A stretch of 64,000 bases of DNA from Dryas octopetala (GCA_963921425.1 OY992838.1:1054001-1118000); one strand, 5' to 3'. Shown: positions 1 to 10,470, counted from the stretch's first letter. Numbers and translations are program-made. Notes: generated by a model from the sequence alone, not told the origin.

Positions 1-840
1 TAGGACATGAGATCCTGATGAAATAACTTTAAGCAAAACCTTTTCTTGGCTAAGAACTAAGAAGAATGAACATGAATACTGAAAAGACATGAGGTAGGCA
101 AAACTGTGAATTTAGAGATAGGCTACTTTTGGCACAACTACACAGATAGATGCATAGTCTTGTTATGGGTGCAAACCATATAATCACATCATCAATTCTT
201 AACTTATTAAAAAACAAGAAGGTGGACGTTGGAGTTGATTGTTGTGACACAAGGTTGTAGGCTCAACATTCCTCTCTTGTTCATCCAACAATATTATTGG
301 TCTTCAATCTCACAAAAGATTAATGTGTTTCAATTTTATTACTTAAATTCCTTCATACATTTAATCTATTTTACTCAATTTGATTTCCTCTTTTTCTTTA
401 TTTAAACCTTATCACTTTATTAAGGTAATAGAAAACCCTCTGCTCTAACAAAAACAAAAATCACAATTGTTCTCCTTCTCCACAAGTCTCAAGTTGAGCT
501 GAGAATTATATTTTAAATGCGTGTTTTGGAAGATTTTGGATTTGCTTCTGTCCAACATGTTCTGAAGTGTGGTAGCGTCTGCATCAATGCATGTTAGTCA
601 TAGGGACACTTTACACTGGACCCTTAAGATTTATCTATTCTATTTGTTTGGTTGTATTTGCTTTGGCCTTTGTGTATCTCAGCGTAGCAGGTGTTTCTTG
701 TATATATGTAATATTACATAACTACTTTTACACATATTCTGAGTTTAGAAGTTGGAAAACCCTGTCCATTGTTAAAGCTTTCAGTCTTTTGAAGTTTGCT
801 CATTTATGGATAAAATTACTTCAATATGCATGATGTGTGT

Positions 841-898
<58 letters not shown>

Positions 899-1120
899 GC
901 TTGTATGATGTTTTGAAGTTTCTATATAGCTTGGTCTTGTTCATACATAATTGCAGTGTCAATTAAGGGCAGGGGGTGCTACAATCCAAGGTTTAAAGTA
1001 TGTGGTTATTTTGAAACCAAATTCAAAAAGACCACTGTTTCATAGGTTCTATCTTAAAAACCTAAAGAGAAAAAAAGGTATGAAGTGGATACTCAGCTAC
1101 TCATTCTTCGGGAATCTCAG
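1..1120. other. Non-coding left edge, probably intron of the DUF726 gene
   Basis: No open stretch here matches the expected N-terminal part of the DUF726 protein whose later exons follow. The first recognisable exon begins right after a good acceptor (ctcag at 1116-1120) and in a phase that needs an upstream exon, so this DNA is best read as the 3' part of a long intron. It holds a (GA)n tract at 845-895. The alternative, that the gene copy is 5'-truncated, cannot be excluded from this window. Confidence 0.5.
845..895. repeat. (GA)n microsatellite
   Basis: Uninterrupted GA dinucleotide run of about 25 units in the presumed first visible intron of the DUF726 gene. Confidence 0.95.
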
Positions 1121-2083
1121 CTGCTGGAGCTGGACTTACGGGGAGCAAAATGGCTAGAAGAACCGGCAACATTGAAGAATTTGAGTTCAAAACAGTTGAA
1201 GGAAATCATGATCAAGGAGTGAGTTCATTTTGACATTTTAATAATCCATACTTTATAATTTTTGGGGGGCAGGAGGTGCGAACTGTTACTGATGGAATTC
1301 TATTGGCATGATGATATAATGAGAAATAGAGAATTTTTGTTGAGCATGACTTCTTTCTGTATGAATGAAAATGCTGACCAATTTCAGAAAACTCTTTTTC
1401 AGCGCCTAGCAGTGGGAATAATGGTTTCTGGACTTGTTTTTGAGAATGAAGATTATATAAGGCCTTGGGAAGGTCACAATGATAACTCAGAGAGGTAAGA
1501 AAGACAATAATGCATCATTTCTATTGATTTTCGGATTCTTCACTTGAAAGTATCATTTCTTTTTGAAGCCTTAGATAGGATCTGAATTATTATGACTGGC
1601 TAAGTAATTGATATTAATGTAGTGAATGTATAGGTATGCACTGTTGTGGGAGTCTAAGAATTTGATTACATTGAGCACTGCAATTCAAGACTGGCTTACT
1701 TCAAGTACTTCCATAACCTTATAAGTACTGTCTGTCACCTTATGTGGACTATTGGCATATTTATGAGTCTATGAACAACATTATTGTAACCTGTTGCAGG
1801 AATTGCCTTGGAGTTGATGAAAGAAGGTGCCATGCTGACTGTATTAAACGCACTTGTAGCAGCATTTGCTGTGCCGGCAACATTAGTTACAGCAGCTGAT
1901 ATTATAGATAGCAAATGGGCGATTGCAGTGGACAGGTAATTTTTCATTGGTTGGAAGGGACTTTATGTGGATGGATAATGGAAATATACTGGTTTCCAGT
2001 TTCAGTTTCTCATATTATTCATGTATTCAGAAGTGCAATTGTCAAACATGGCAAGCGTGGTGGCTAACTGTTAATGTTTGTTC

Positions 2084-2129
<46 letters not shown>

Positions 2130-3984
2130 ATGTTCAGTCTGCAATAGATTTGATTTGTAGGCCATCTGCTCAGTTAATTACTCTATCAGTCTTTGCTGGT
2201 GTGGTTATTTCAAATAGTTACCATATAAAGACTCCGTTGAGGAGAGTAAGACGGCCATCTAAGATTTTACTTTTATTATAATCACGTCAGAAATTGCTTT
2301 TGGACTCTTATGAACTTTTTGTTAAGCTGCCAACACTCAATATACATATAACAAACTGCATCCTGATATTTTGAATGAAGTTAATTCATTTAAGGTCCCA
2401 AATTCTTCCTGGTCCCTCTCATTTTTTTGCTAGGCCTAAGTCTTCCTTGTGATCATGTTTGATTCGTGACAGTCTTCTTCTCATAATAGCTCAGGTGGCA
2501 CTTACTTCATGTACTTGAAATTGGTATTTGAGTGTTCATTATGCATGCAGTGGGAGACTGGGAATTTGAAATTTTAGTATCCCCTTTTTCTTGGTCAGAT
2601 CAGATAAAGCTGGGAAGCTGCTTGCTGAAGTGCTGTTAAATGGACTACAAGGAAACAGGTAGAAGAACCTCATATCATAAAAAGATATGTTCCAGTTCCC
2701 CCTAAAACCATCAGATGTATCATTCACTTAAATCCTTCATGTATGGTCAGGCCTGTGACGCTCATAGGATTCTCACTGGGGGCCAGAGTCATTTTCAAAT
2801 GTCTCCAATGTTTGGCTGAAACAGAAGGGGATAATGGTAATTATCACCATCTGTTTCATCCTATTGTGGACAAGTAGAGTGGCTATCTTATAAAAATAAA
2901 AAATTTGGTTTCTGCATTTGTGCAGCTGGTCTGGTAGAAAGGGTTGTTCTTCTTGGAGCACCAGTTTCAATTGAAGATGAAAATTGGAATGATGCTAGAA
3001 AGGTAGTTGAATTTATGTTTATTCAATTTTTAAGTGGCTTCCAATGTTAGTTTTGTCTGTGCTGCTAGTAGGTGTGCTCTACTTACCCCCAATTTTTCAT
3101 TGGTTTCCTATGCAAGTTTTGTCTGTGCTGCTAGTAGGTTTGCTCTACTTACCCCCAATTTTTCATTGGTTTCCTATGCAAGTTGTCTGTGCTGCTACTA
3201 TTTTTACAAGTAACACCAAACCTATTTCTGGTTCACAGATGGTGTCCGGGAGATTTGTGAATGCTTATTCTATAAATGATTGGACACTGGGAATTGCCTT
3301 TCGTGCCAAGTATGGATCATTTATGCGTTTTTTAGTTTTAGCATTATCCGAGAATGGAAGAATAACAATTATATGCTCACTACTGATTCTTCAATACGCA
3401 ATCGAAGATGTTTATCAGCTTATGGTTTCAATAAAACTGAATTAAGCCCACCACATGAGGGGAGGGGCTTGGTAATTACTAATCATTCAGTTAATTGTCT
3501 GAAGAGGATTTCCCACCATCCATATACATAATTGTAGTTATTAATTCATTTGAATGTTCTGGATTAGTGCTACATTTAATCAGATTAAGCTTAAGCTATA
3601 AATTTGATAGGACTAAAAGTGGTTTCCCACGTACAGTTTACTTTCTCAAGGTTTAGGTGGAATTCAACCTGTTGATGTTCCTGGGATTGAGAATGTAAGT
3701 TCTCTAATTCCCAATCCCTTTTTATATTTGCAGTTGTGGTTAGTACTTGTATTACATTGTTTTTTAAACCAATTATTTTCTCATAATTGGCTTTGCAGGT
3801 TGACGTGACGGAAATTATAGAAGGCCACTCTTCTTACCTTTGGAAGGCAAAACAAATCTTGGACCAGATTGAACTCGACTCTTACTACCCTGTTTTCAGA
3901 ACAACAAATACCAAATCCAAGGAAGAAAATACCAAACCCCAGGAGCAACAAATACCAACAGATTCGGCCAAGAAAGAGAACTAG
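1121..3984 (+). CDS. DUF726 / TMCO4-like alpha/beta-hydrolase protein, 3' ten exons (5' end outside window)
   Basis: Exons seen at 1121-1218, 1403-1494, 1634-1704, 1800-1935, 2599-2658, 2751-2836, 2926-3002, 3239-3309, 3637-3694 and 3799-3984, all with GT-AG borders and one continuous frame of about 311 residues to a TAG. In order the protein shows the short glycine-rich segment ending GSKMARRTG, the core segment RLAVGIMVSG, a hydrophobic stretch before DSKWAIAVDR, the nucleophile elbow GFSLGAR (Ser of GXSXG), VVLLGAPVSI, NDWTLGIAFR (candidate Asp) and EGHSSYLWK (candidate His). This order is that of the plant transmembrane/coiled-coil DUF726 family (Arabidopsis At4g36210 type), whose animal relative TMCO4 is a lipase-fold membrane protein; the plant substrate is not known to me. 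The C-terminal tail after SYYPVFR is polar and contains a local duplication. Because frame and splice sites are intact over ten exons, I judge it a real gene running in from the left rather than a pseudogene. A middle piece of it recurs inverted at 7629-8285. Confidence 0.8.
2088..2127. repeat. (GA)n microsatellite
   Basis: About 20 GA units inside the intron between the DUF726 exons ending at 1935 and starting at 2599. Open frames across it are artefacts of the repeat. Confidence 0.95.
3047..3200 (+). repeat. Tandem duplication (unit ~66 bp) in a DUF726 intron
   Basis: Two near-identical units (about 3049-3115 and 3116-3181) beginning gttttgtctgtgctgctag and ending ggtttcctatgcaa, followed by the start of a third. 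The inverted copy at 7629-8285 contains the unit only once, so the duplication arose in the parent after the segment was copied, or was lost in the copy. Confidence 0.85.
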
Positions 3985-5777
3985 ACTCGTACTATCCTGT
4001 TCTCTAATTCCTTATATATTTCTAATCCAATTTTCTTTTCGTATCTCTAGCATTTAGCTGCTTAATATCTGTGAATTTGCAATTAATTGAGAAGGTCTAT
4101 TGGTTTGTGATGATGAGAAACGACACTCACCTGCAGTTGCAGCCACATCTAATATGGCAGGTCATATTTTTGAGGTAAGTGATTAAGGCTTCTCTAAGAA
4201 ACGTAACAAGTGCAAAGACAAGATTATAACGGCAGTTAGATGCTAAATTAATTGGTTTAAGAAACAGGACTCTTGGACACCGAACCCTCAGACATCATAA
4301 CATCATTACCTTTTATTTGTAATTATATTTTTGCATCAATTTGTTGGTTTGTCTCTTGACTCTTGCCTTAGTGGGAAGGCAACAGAGTCACATGCTCTTT
4401 GCTCGATCCCCTTTGTGGCCGAGCATTTGGTTCCTAATTTAAATGATCGTTTTTACCACCAAAGCTGCTGGACACTTCAGAAAAAAGGTTCAATTATGGC
4501 AAGGCCTAAATTGTTTTCTTGAACCTCTGTTCCATTTTTGTATTTTAACTTTATAAACCATTATAGTCAGTAAATTATTATTCTTATTTACGCATGAAGC
4601 ATCAGACCGTACTGTATACAAAGTATTTGAACACGATTGGTGAGACTTTAAAGCTTTTTTACTCTGTTTTTGTTCCCAAAACCAAAGCCAAAGCCACAGC
4701 AAAACCAGAGATTGCAGATTACTATAATCAAGGTGCTTAATGAGACCAAATTAAATATGTATCTTTCTTTTATGTTGTTTATTTAAGTTAGTTAAAATGG
4801 ATGAGTTGGAGCATGACGGCAAGTTGGCATCACATGTATTTGTGGGCAAAAGGCATTCCTGTATCCATCTGAAATCTATACCATATATGTGGTATAAGTA
4901 TTTATCAATATGACCCCACCATACGCTTGATTACTATTGGTACATACCTTCTCCCATTTCGAGACCTTTTTTTTTTTTTGGTCAGTCCCATTTCGAGACT
5001 TAAAGGCCAAGCAAAAGGCAATAAGCACAGTAATCACATAGTAGGGCAGGTACTACATGTTTGGTATTAGAGGTTTTGATATGTAGTAATTAATTAAGTA
5101 GACAGGCTAAAACAGAGCGAATTTTGGCTTATTTTATCTAATATCGTATGCAATAGAATTAGGAGGGAACCATCAATCATAACTGTCTTAGCAATTCACA
5201 CCCATCATGACATGAATGGAAGTATAAGTGCCTGTGGCAACAGTTATTGTTGATCCCACTATAGGGACTTGAAATTGTACAGCAATTATGGTGAGCATTT
5301 GATCATCGATGGGCTAGTATCATGATTCATCTATATTTGTTGCATATTCGAATCCTCCCAAAATAAGAGCATTAATTGATCCATATTTAGTCCAAAAAAA
5401 AAAATGATTGGATATACTTAGTTATATGTAGTCTTCTATAATGTGTCACACAATTTAACCCACATGCAACTCGATCTCTGTGATAATGCAAATTAGCCAA
5501 AGCGATGGTCTTAAAGATTGATTAAACAGCTTCTCCAAAAAATAAAAAAATATTGATTAAATAGCTTAATTAATTGTGGTCCCAATAAGGCTAGGATAAA
5601 AATACTAGTATAGAGTTAATTTATTGATGAGAATGTGAGACGATGGAGCTGACTAGCTGAGAGGGAAGCATGCAGGGGCGCGCATGCCAAAGTGGGCGAG
5701 GGTGGTTGCTTAATTGCGATGGAGGCTGTGCAGAATGAATGCGCAGACCTACTGCTAAGCATCCAGTCTTCCAGCCT
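3985..5777. other. Intergenic region, no gene seen
   Basis: This is AT-rich DNA between the DUF726 stop and the duplicated leader of the glycine-rich gene. Just after the stop, a piece of the last DUF726 exon (around 3866-3895) is echoed at about 3979-4010, suggesting a small local duplication. Short open frames here have no recognisable domain, no splice support and ordinary AT-rich composition. Confidence 0.6.
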
Positions 5778-6055
5778 GGTGTGTTATAAGTCACTGCAAA
5801 TTACAAGTGGGGACAAAAGTGAGAAGTAAGGCATCTCGATCCTTCTTTCTTTGCTCTTCAAATTAGTTGAAAACTTGATGATCAAGTGGGGACAAGGTCT
5901 AGTTGTCAATACCACGACTCATATCAAATATTCATGGAAGCAGAGTTATATATATGTATATATATATATATATATAATGAAACCATATGCTTACGGCCCA
6001 AGTACATATATATATGATATTTCCATCTTAATCTCTGACGTACATCGTCCTATAC
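5778..6055 (+). promoter_or_regulatory. Leader/promoter segment of the glycine-rich gene (duplicated at 8500)
   Basis: The stretch 5778-5947 directly upstream of the glycine-rich ORF is copied nearly base for base at 8500-8672, which delimits the duplicated promoter or leader. It is followed by a (TA)n run at about 5948-5976 that could serve as a TATA-like region, about 80 bases before the ATG. No transcription start can be placed from sequence alone. Confidence 0.45.
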
Positions 6056-6745
6056 ATGATGGTTACACTAAGAAATTCAATATGGGTTGTCTTGTTTATT
6101 TCCATGGCCATTGTTGGTTTGGAAGGTGATGGTAAGTTGGAAAATGATACTTCTAATTATAGTCAAGGCAATGCTAGTTCTTTAGCTCTTGTTGAACTAG
6201 TTCCTTCAGGAAATGGAGAAGTAAGAAACAAGAGTTCTTACAATAGTACTACTGAAGTTGTTATCGACAACAAAAACAAAAATTCTTGGATGCATAGAGG
6301 AAGAGGAGGTGGTGCTGGCAGTGGTGGAGGAGGAGGAGGTGGTGGAGGTGGCGGTGGAGGCGGTTACGCATGGGGATGGGGTGGTGGTGGAGGTGGAGGA
6401 GGAGGAGGAGGAGGAGGAGGAGGAGGTGGAGGAGGGTGGGGATGGGGAGGAGGAGGGGGAGGGAGTGGTTGGTGGAAATGGGGTTGTGGAGGAAAAGGAA
6501 GAGGAGGAGGAGGAGGGGGAAGAAGGAGAGGCAGCAATATTAGACATAATGATCATCATGGTGTGAAGGGGAAGGGGAGGTTCAGCGAGGATGACTACAA
6601 GCTTGGAGAGTTCGCACAATGCACGCGTAAAGGGCGTTGTGAAGGCATGAGATTGGACTGCCCTCTTCACTGTGGAGGACCTTGCTTCTATGACTGCCAA
6701 TACATGTGCAAGGCTCACTGCAATCGACCACATCGACATCCATGA
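6056..6745 (+). CDS. Secreted glycine-rich protein with eight-cysteine C-terminal tail
   Basis: Single-exon ORF of 229 residues. Residues 1-24 form a typical signal peptide (hydrophobic WVVLFISMAIVGL), so the product should enter the secretory pathway, probably to the cell wall or apoplast. A polar Asn/Ser-rich stretch (about 25-80) has several N-glycosylation sequons. Residues about 83-170 are almost pure glycine interrupted by Trp motifs (YAWGWG, GWWKWGCGG). After a basic patch (GRRRG) and a His-rich linker, the conserved-looking tail EDDYKLGEFAQC leads into eight cysteines spaced C-x5-C-x6-C then five C-x3-C steps (about 190-223). This architecture belongs to the broad plant glycine-rich protein class with a cysteine-rich end; I do not recognise a named member. 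Start: the first of two adjacent ATGs (6056 or 6059) gives the full signal peptide. A truncated copy lies at 8500-8877. The long antisense Ser/Pro-rich frame is only the complement of the glycine codons. Confidence 0.8.
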   Translation: MMVTLRNSIWVVLFISMAIVGLEGDGKLENDTSNYSQGNASSLALVELVPSGNGEVRNKSSYNSTTEVVIDNKNKNSWMHRGRGGGAGSGGGGGGGGGGGGGGYAWGWGGGGGGGGGGGGGGGGGGGWGWGGGGGGSGWWKWGCGGKGRGGGGGGRRRGSNIRHNDHHGVKGKGRFSEDDYKLGEFAQCTRKGRCEGMRLDCPLHCGGPCFYDCQYMCKAHCNRPHRHP

Positions 6746-7400
6746 TTCATTCCTCGATCAAGTCCTGTCATAACAGTCACATTGATTACTGATCGAAGCA
6801 TATATTAAGAGAGACTGATTTAGTCATTCCTGGTTATTGGATTGGAATTAATGTTCTGTATTTGGCTTCATGTAGTGCTCAAAAGTCAGAATCTTGGTTT
6901 TCTTTTCTTTTTTTGTCTATGTGCTCCTCTATTTTTCTTTTCCGAAACAAGGGTTTTAGCACTTGAGGGGTCACCACATTATTATGTAATTGAATCCATA
7001 AAAGAAGACTGACCCTGCTACAACAATAATCTTGAGTCTAGCTCATTTGTTAAAATTTAGTCCATTAAGTCAATCTTTGAAGTTGTGATAGTTGATGCAC
7101 CAGTTCTGTTAATTAATATAGCATTGCAGAATGGGGTCTGCTTCTCAACCTTGACGATTGATGAAAATAGCATTGTTTACCATGTTCTTATTTTTGTCTC
7201 TTTTCCTGTTTTGAGTCGAGTCTCATGTTATGTGGTGTGGGTTTTTAACAATATTATATCTGGACATGGTGCCTGATTTAGCTCTTCCTTGTCATCTCCA
7301 GATCTTCATGATATGTGACCCTTTAATTGATCTTTTTCCAAACTGAAACTTCTGTTTTTTGTCTTGGATTATTAGTTCATGGTTGCATAGACTTTACCAT
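6746..7400. other. Intergenic region, no gene seen
   Basis: Trailer of the glycine-rich gene and AT-rich spacer. I see no coding signal, repeat or RNA structure I can support. Confidence 0.5.
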
Positions 7401-7577
7401 GTCCTGTTAATCCTAGTAATGATCAAACTCTTAGTTAGACACGGTTGCCCTAATTGGAAAGCATTTCTAGTGTATGGTTGGTTATTAATGCATACTTTGC
7501 ACCTGTGCTGTGCAAAATAAACACTTCTTAGCTTCAACTTGGTTTTCTAAACAGGGCAATGGGATGGCAAAAAAATA
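7401..7577 (+). repeat. Direct repeat, left copy (~180 bp)
   Basis: Matches 8295-8478 over its whole length with scattered differences; both contain attggaaagcatttct followed by tggttggttattaatgc and end in an A-rich run. The two copies flank the inverted DUF726 fragment, so they may mark the borders of the inserted or rearranged segment. Confidence 0.8.
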
Positions 7578-7628
7578 AGATAAGATAAAATAAAAAAGGT
7601 GTGCAACTATAACCAGCAGAGGGCCAGA

Positions 7629-8285
7629 TCCAGAACATTCAAAGAATTAATAACAAAAATAATGTATATGGATGGTGGGAATTCCTCTTCTGACAATTCA
7701 CTGACTGATTAGTGATTATCAAGCGCCACTCATGTCATGGGCTTAACTCAGTTATATTGAAACCATAGGCTGATAAGCATCTTCAATTGCCTCTTGCAAA
7801 ATGAATAGTGAGCATATAGAATTGTTATTCTTCCATTCTCGGGTAATGCTAAAACTAAACAACACACAAATAATCCATACCTTGCCCGAATTGCAATACT
7901 CAATGTCCAATCGTTTATAGAATAACATTCTCAAATCTCCCAGCCACCATCTATGAACCAGAAATAAGTTTAGTGTTACTTGTAAGAATAGTAGCAGCAC
8001 AGGCAACTTACATAGGAAACCAATTATTATTATTATTATTTTTTAAATCCAACTACCTTTCTAACATCATTCCAATTTTCATCTTCAATTGGAAGTTGGA
8101 ACATATGCTCCAAGCCGAACAACCCTTTCTACCAGACCAGCTGCAGAAATGCAGAAACCAAATTTTTTTTTTTTTTAATATATAACATAAACCACTCTAC
8201 TCTTCTACGACAGGATAAAACAGATGGTGATGATTACCATTATCCCCTTCTGTTTCAGCCAAACATTGGAGACATTGGAAAACGT
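7629..8285 (-). pseudogene. Inverted partial copy of the DUF726 gene (two exons plus introns)
   Basis: Read on the - strand this segment matches 2795-3567 of the DUF726 gene: the end of the exon at 2751-2836, the intron, the exon at 2926-3002, the next intron with one unit of the ~66-bp repeat, the exon at 3239-3309 and part of the following intron. Introns are retained, so the copy was made at DNA level and not through mRNA. The exon copies are altered: the 2926-3002 equivalent carries an internal insertion and the NDWTLG exon has substitutions and a shift of frame. It has no start and no continuation and cannot encode the protein. Being inverted relative to the parent 4 kb away, it could base-pair with parental transcripts if transcribed. 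Confidence 0.85.
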
Positions 8286-8294
8286 ATAGGTTTT

Positions 8295-8478
8295 GTTCTG
8301 TTAATACAAGTAATGATCAGACTCTTCGTTAGAAACAATTGCCCTAATTGGAAAGCATTTCTTGTGTATGGTTGGTTATTAATGCTTACTTTACACCTGT
8401 ACATTGGAAATTCAACACTTAACTTCTCCAGTTTCAACTTGATTGTCTAAACAGGGCCATAAAGAAGGCAAAAAAAAA
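8295..8478 (+). repeat. Direct repeat, right copy (~180 bp)
   Basis: Partner of 7401-7577. It abuts the right end of the inverted DUF726 fragment and ends just before a small palindrome (8479-8503) at the junction with the duplicated glycine-rich gene leader. Confidence 0.8.
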
Positions 8479-8503
8479 CACCATACATTTCTAGTGTATG
8501 GTG
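8479..8503. repeat. Junction palindrome
   Basis: The 8-bp arms caccatac and gtatggtg are separated by nine bases and sit exactly between the right direct repeat and the start of the duplicated glycine-rich leader. Part of it (catttctagtgtatggt) also occurs within the left direct repeat, so the junction looks stitched from neighbouring sequence. Confidence 0.6.
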
Positions 8504-8877
8504 TGTTATAAGTCACTGCAAATTACAAGTGGGGACAAAAGTGAGATTTAAGGCATCTCGATCCCTCTTGCTTTGCTCTTCAAATTAGTTGAAAACTTGA
8601 TCAAGTAGGGACAAGGTCTAGTTGTCACTTGTCAATACCACAACTTATATCAAATATTCATGGAAGCAGAGTTATCAGTTATATATATAGAGGTGGTGGT
8701 GGCCGCGGCGGTGGCAGTGGTGGTGGTGGTAACGGGGGTGGAGGCGGAAGCGGTGGTGGTGGTGGTGGAGGAGGTGGGGGAGGTGGAGGAGGGGGAGGGA
8801 ATGGTTGGTGGAATTGGGGTTGTGGAGGAAAAGTTCAGTACTCTAATTTTTCATCCAATATAGTAACTAGCTGCTAA
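8500..8877 (+). pseudogene. Truncated direct copy of the glycine-rich protein gene
   Basis: 8500-8672 repeats the leader at 5778-5947. The copy then jumps into the glycine codons, having lost the counterpart of about 5950-6300 with the start codon, signal peptide and N-terminal region. It keeps the Trp/Cys motif equivalent to GWWKWGCGGK (here GWWNWGCGGK), after which similarity ends near 8833. The basic patch and the eight-cysteine tail are missing. A frame from 8629 stays open to 8877 but encodes no signal peptide, so I call it a pseudogene. Its end overlaps the stop codon of the F-box gene on the other strand. Confidence 0.8.
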
Positions 8878-10321
8878 TGCCTCCGCCATGGGCATGCTGT
8901 GGTAGTCTAGGAACTGGTGTCGGCCACAGTGGGAGCACAAATGAGAAGAAGCGACAATTAGTATTAAGTCTGGTCTTTCCTGCAGGTAACTTAAACCACT
9001 TACTTGTACGAATGTTGCACACAAACACATCTCCACCGATATTTAGATACAAGATATCCTCATAATTAGGGTCAAAAGCTATCAACTGAACCACCAAATC
9101 AATATCATCATCATCATCTGGAAACATGTTTGGGTCTAGTGAATAAACCCTCGTGTGTTTCAAACAAAATTTGCCAGCTCCATCGACGACCATCTGATCA
9201 TGATCATCTTGTTCTTCTTTCAAGTTGTAAACAGATAGAGTATAGTTAAACCACGACCTGATATCGGCCATCCGCACAAAATCTCCGCACACACCTAAAC
9301 TCGCAACTGTACTGATCGCACCGTCCTGTCCAGCTATAGCTGGGTCATTAAATTTAACTATATGAAATTTATAATGATCAGTAACATCATCACCATTACT
9401 ACTACTAGTACTAGAACTGTTAATGTTGTTGATCATGAACGGATCCAACCCAAGAAATCGGTTGCTCTGATCTTCAGCAAACCAATACAACATTCCATTG
9501 TAAGCAAAGCTTAAGGTGTGATCGATCCACGTAAATCTTAATGGAGATAATACAACTGACTCTCTCCATTCACCAGTCTCAAAAGAGAAGATCTCCACTT
9601 TCAATTTGAAGGAATCATATTTCAAATTATCTTCAAACCGATGAGGAGGAAGAATTCTCACAACCTTGCACTTATAATCAGCATTAACCCGGATGGTATA
9701 TCCTTTCCAATCGTCTTCCTTATAGCTACAATAGGGAATATCACAGATGAATCCCACTGGTACTGACGCTTTCCATATAGTAGGGGTAGGAGGAAGAGCA
9801 ACCCATTGCCCGGTGTATGGATTGCAGATGTAGTAATCACGTTGATAGTACTCTGTTGCACAACACAAAACCAAGTCATTATATGTCCCTACCACTTGTG
9901 GCTGTTCTTTCAAACCGTGGACAGTCATGAGTCTTTCGAACACCGGACACAAAAATCTAGTAAGGATTTCCTCCCCTTTGGGATTTATCAGAGTGTGTTT
10001 TATTGGGGTTTGTTTATCGATTTGGAGACGCAGAAAGAGGCCAATCAAATAAGGATTGGAGATGAGAGTGCACCAACGCTTGGACACACACTTGCATTGA
10101 AAAACCAATTTATTGCAAGGAAGTCGACAAAGGATTTCAACCAATACATCGTCAGGGAGAGCATCAATATTAATATTCAACATCGTCAATTTTGATGATC
10201 GCCTTCTTGCTGATGGCGATGATCTTTTTGATCTTTTAAAATGGTGAATATGATCAAAATACGGCGCTTCAAGGGGCGACTGGGATCTACTCCTTTCTTT
10301 GGCAACAGTATCACCTCTCAT
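8867..10321 (-). CDS. F-box protein, single exon
   Basis: Uninterrupted ORF of 484 residues on the - strand. A basic Ser/Arg-rich N-terminus (1-46) precedes the F-box at about 53-95, with the signature LPDDVLVEILCRLP and later CVSKRWCTLISNPYLI. F-box proteins bind SKP1 and select substrates for SCF ubiquitin ligases. The remainder has the spaced hydrophobic and Trp pattern of the plant F-box-associated (FBA/kelch-like) region (for example FSFETGEWRESV and FWIDHTLSFAYNGMLYWF-like blocks), the probable substrate-binding half. Length and lack of introns are usual for this large, fast-evolving family. The first ATG at 10321 is used; the Met at residue 47 (10183), just before the F-box, is an alternative start. 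The 3' end touches the truncated glycine-rich copy, so the trailer was probably replaced by the duplication. The substrate is unknown. Confidence 0.88.
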   Translation of the reverse strand: MRGDTVAKERSRSQSPLEAPYFDHIHHFKRSKRSSPSARRRSSKLTMLNINIDALPDDVLVEILCRLPCNKLVFQCKCVSKRWCTLISNPYLIGLFLRLQIDKQTPIKHTLINPKGEEILTRFLCPVFERLMTVHGLKEQPQVVGTYNDLVLCCATEYYQRDYYICNPYTGQWVALPPTPTIWKASVPVGFICDIPYCSYKEDDWKGYTIRVNADYKCKVVRILPPHRFEDNLKYDSFKLKVEIFSFETGEWRESVVLSPLRFTWIDHTLSFAYNGMLYWFAEDQSNRFLGLDPFMINNINSSSTSSSNGDDVTDHYKFHIVKFNDPAIAGQDGAISTVASLGVCGDFVRMADIRSWFNYTLSVYNLKEEQDDHDQMVVDGAGKFCLKHTRVYSLDPNMFPDDDDDIDLVVQLIAFDPNYEDILYLNIGGDVFVCNIRTSKWFKLPAGKTRLNTNCRFFSFVLPLWPTPVPRLPQHAHGGGISS

Positions 10322-10470
10322 GACGGCAGAAACTTGACAAAACTAAGAATCCCCACATCAATATCAAGAAATAGGAAAGAAATCAACTAAGAATCCCAAT
10401 AACTAAAAAAAGTAGATCATGAAACTATCATACTGAAATAGCATTGACCAAAATTCCCACGTAGAAAGTT

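Noticed and set aside
1262-1498. Open frame starting at 1262 as a separate small gene
   Set aside because: Only its second half is coding and is the DUF726 exon 1403-1494; the first half is intron.
3979-4170. Possible additional DUF726 exon after the stop
   Set aside because: The echo of the last exon is only a short duplication; the protein already ends at the family's usual place plus a polar tail.
6206-6739. 177-residue Ser/Pro/Thr-rich open frame antisense to the glycine-rich gene
   Set aside because: It is the complement of repeated GGN codons; the sense strand has the signal peptide and cysteine pattern.
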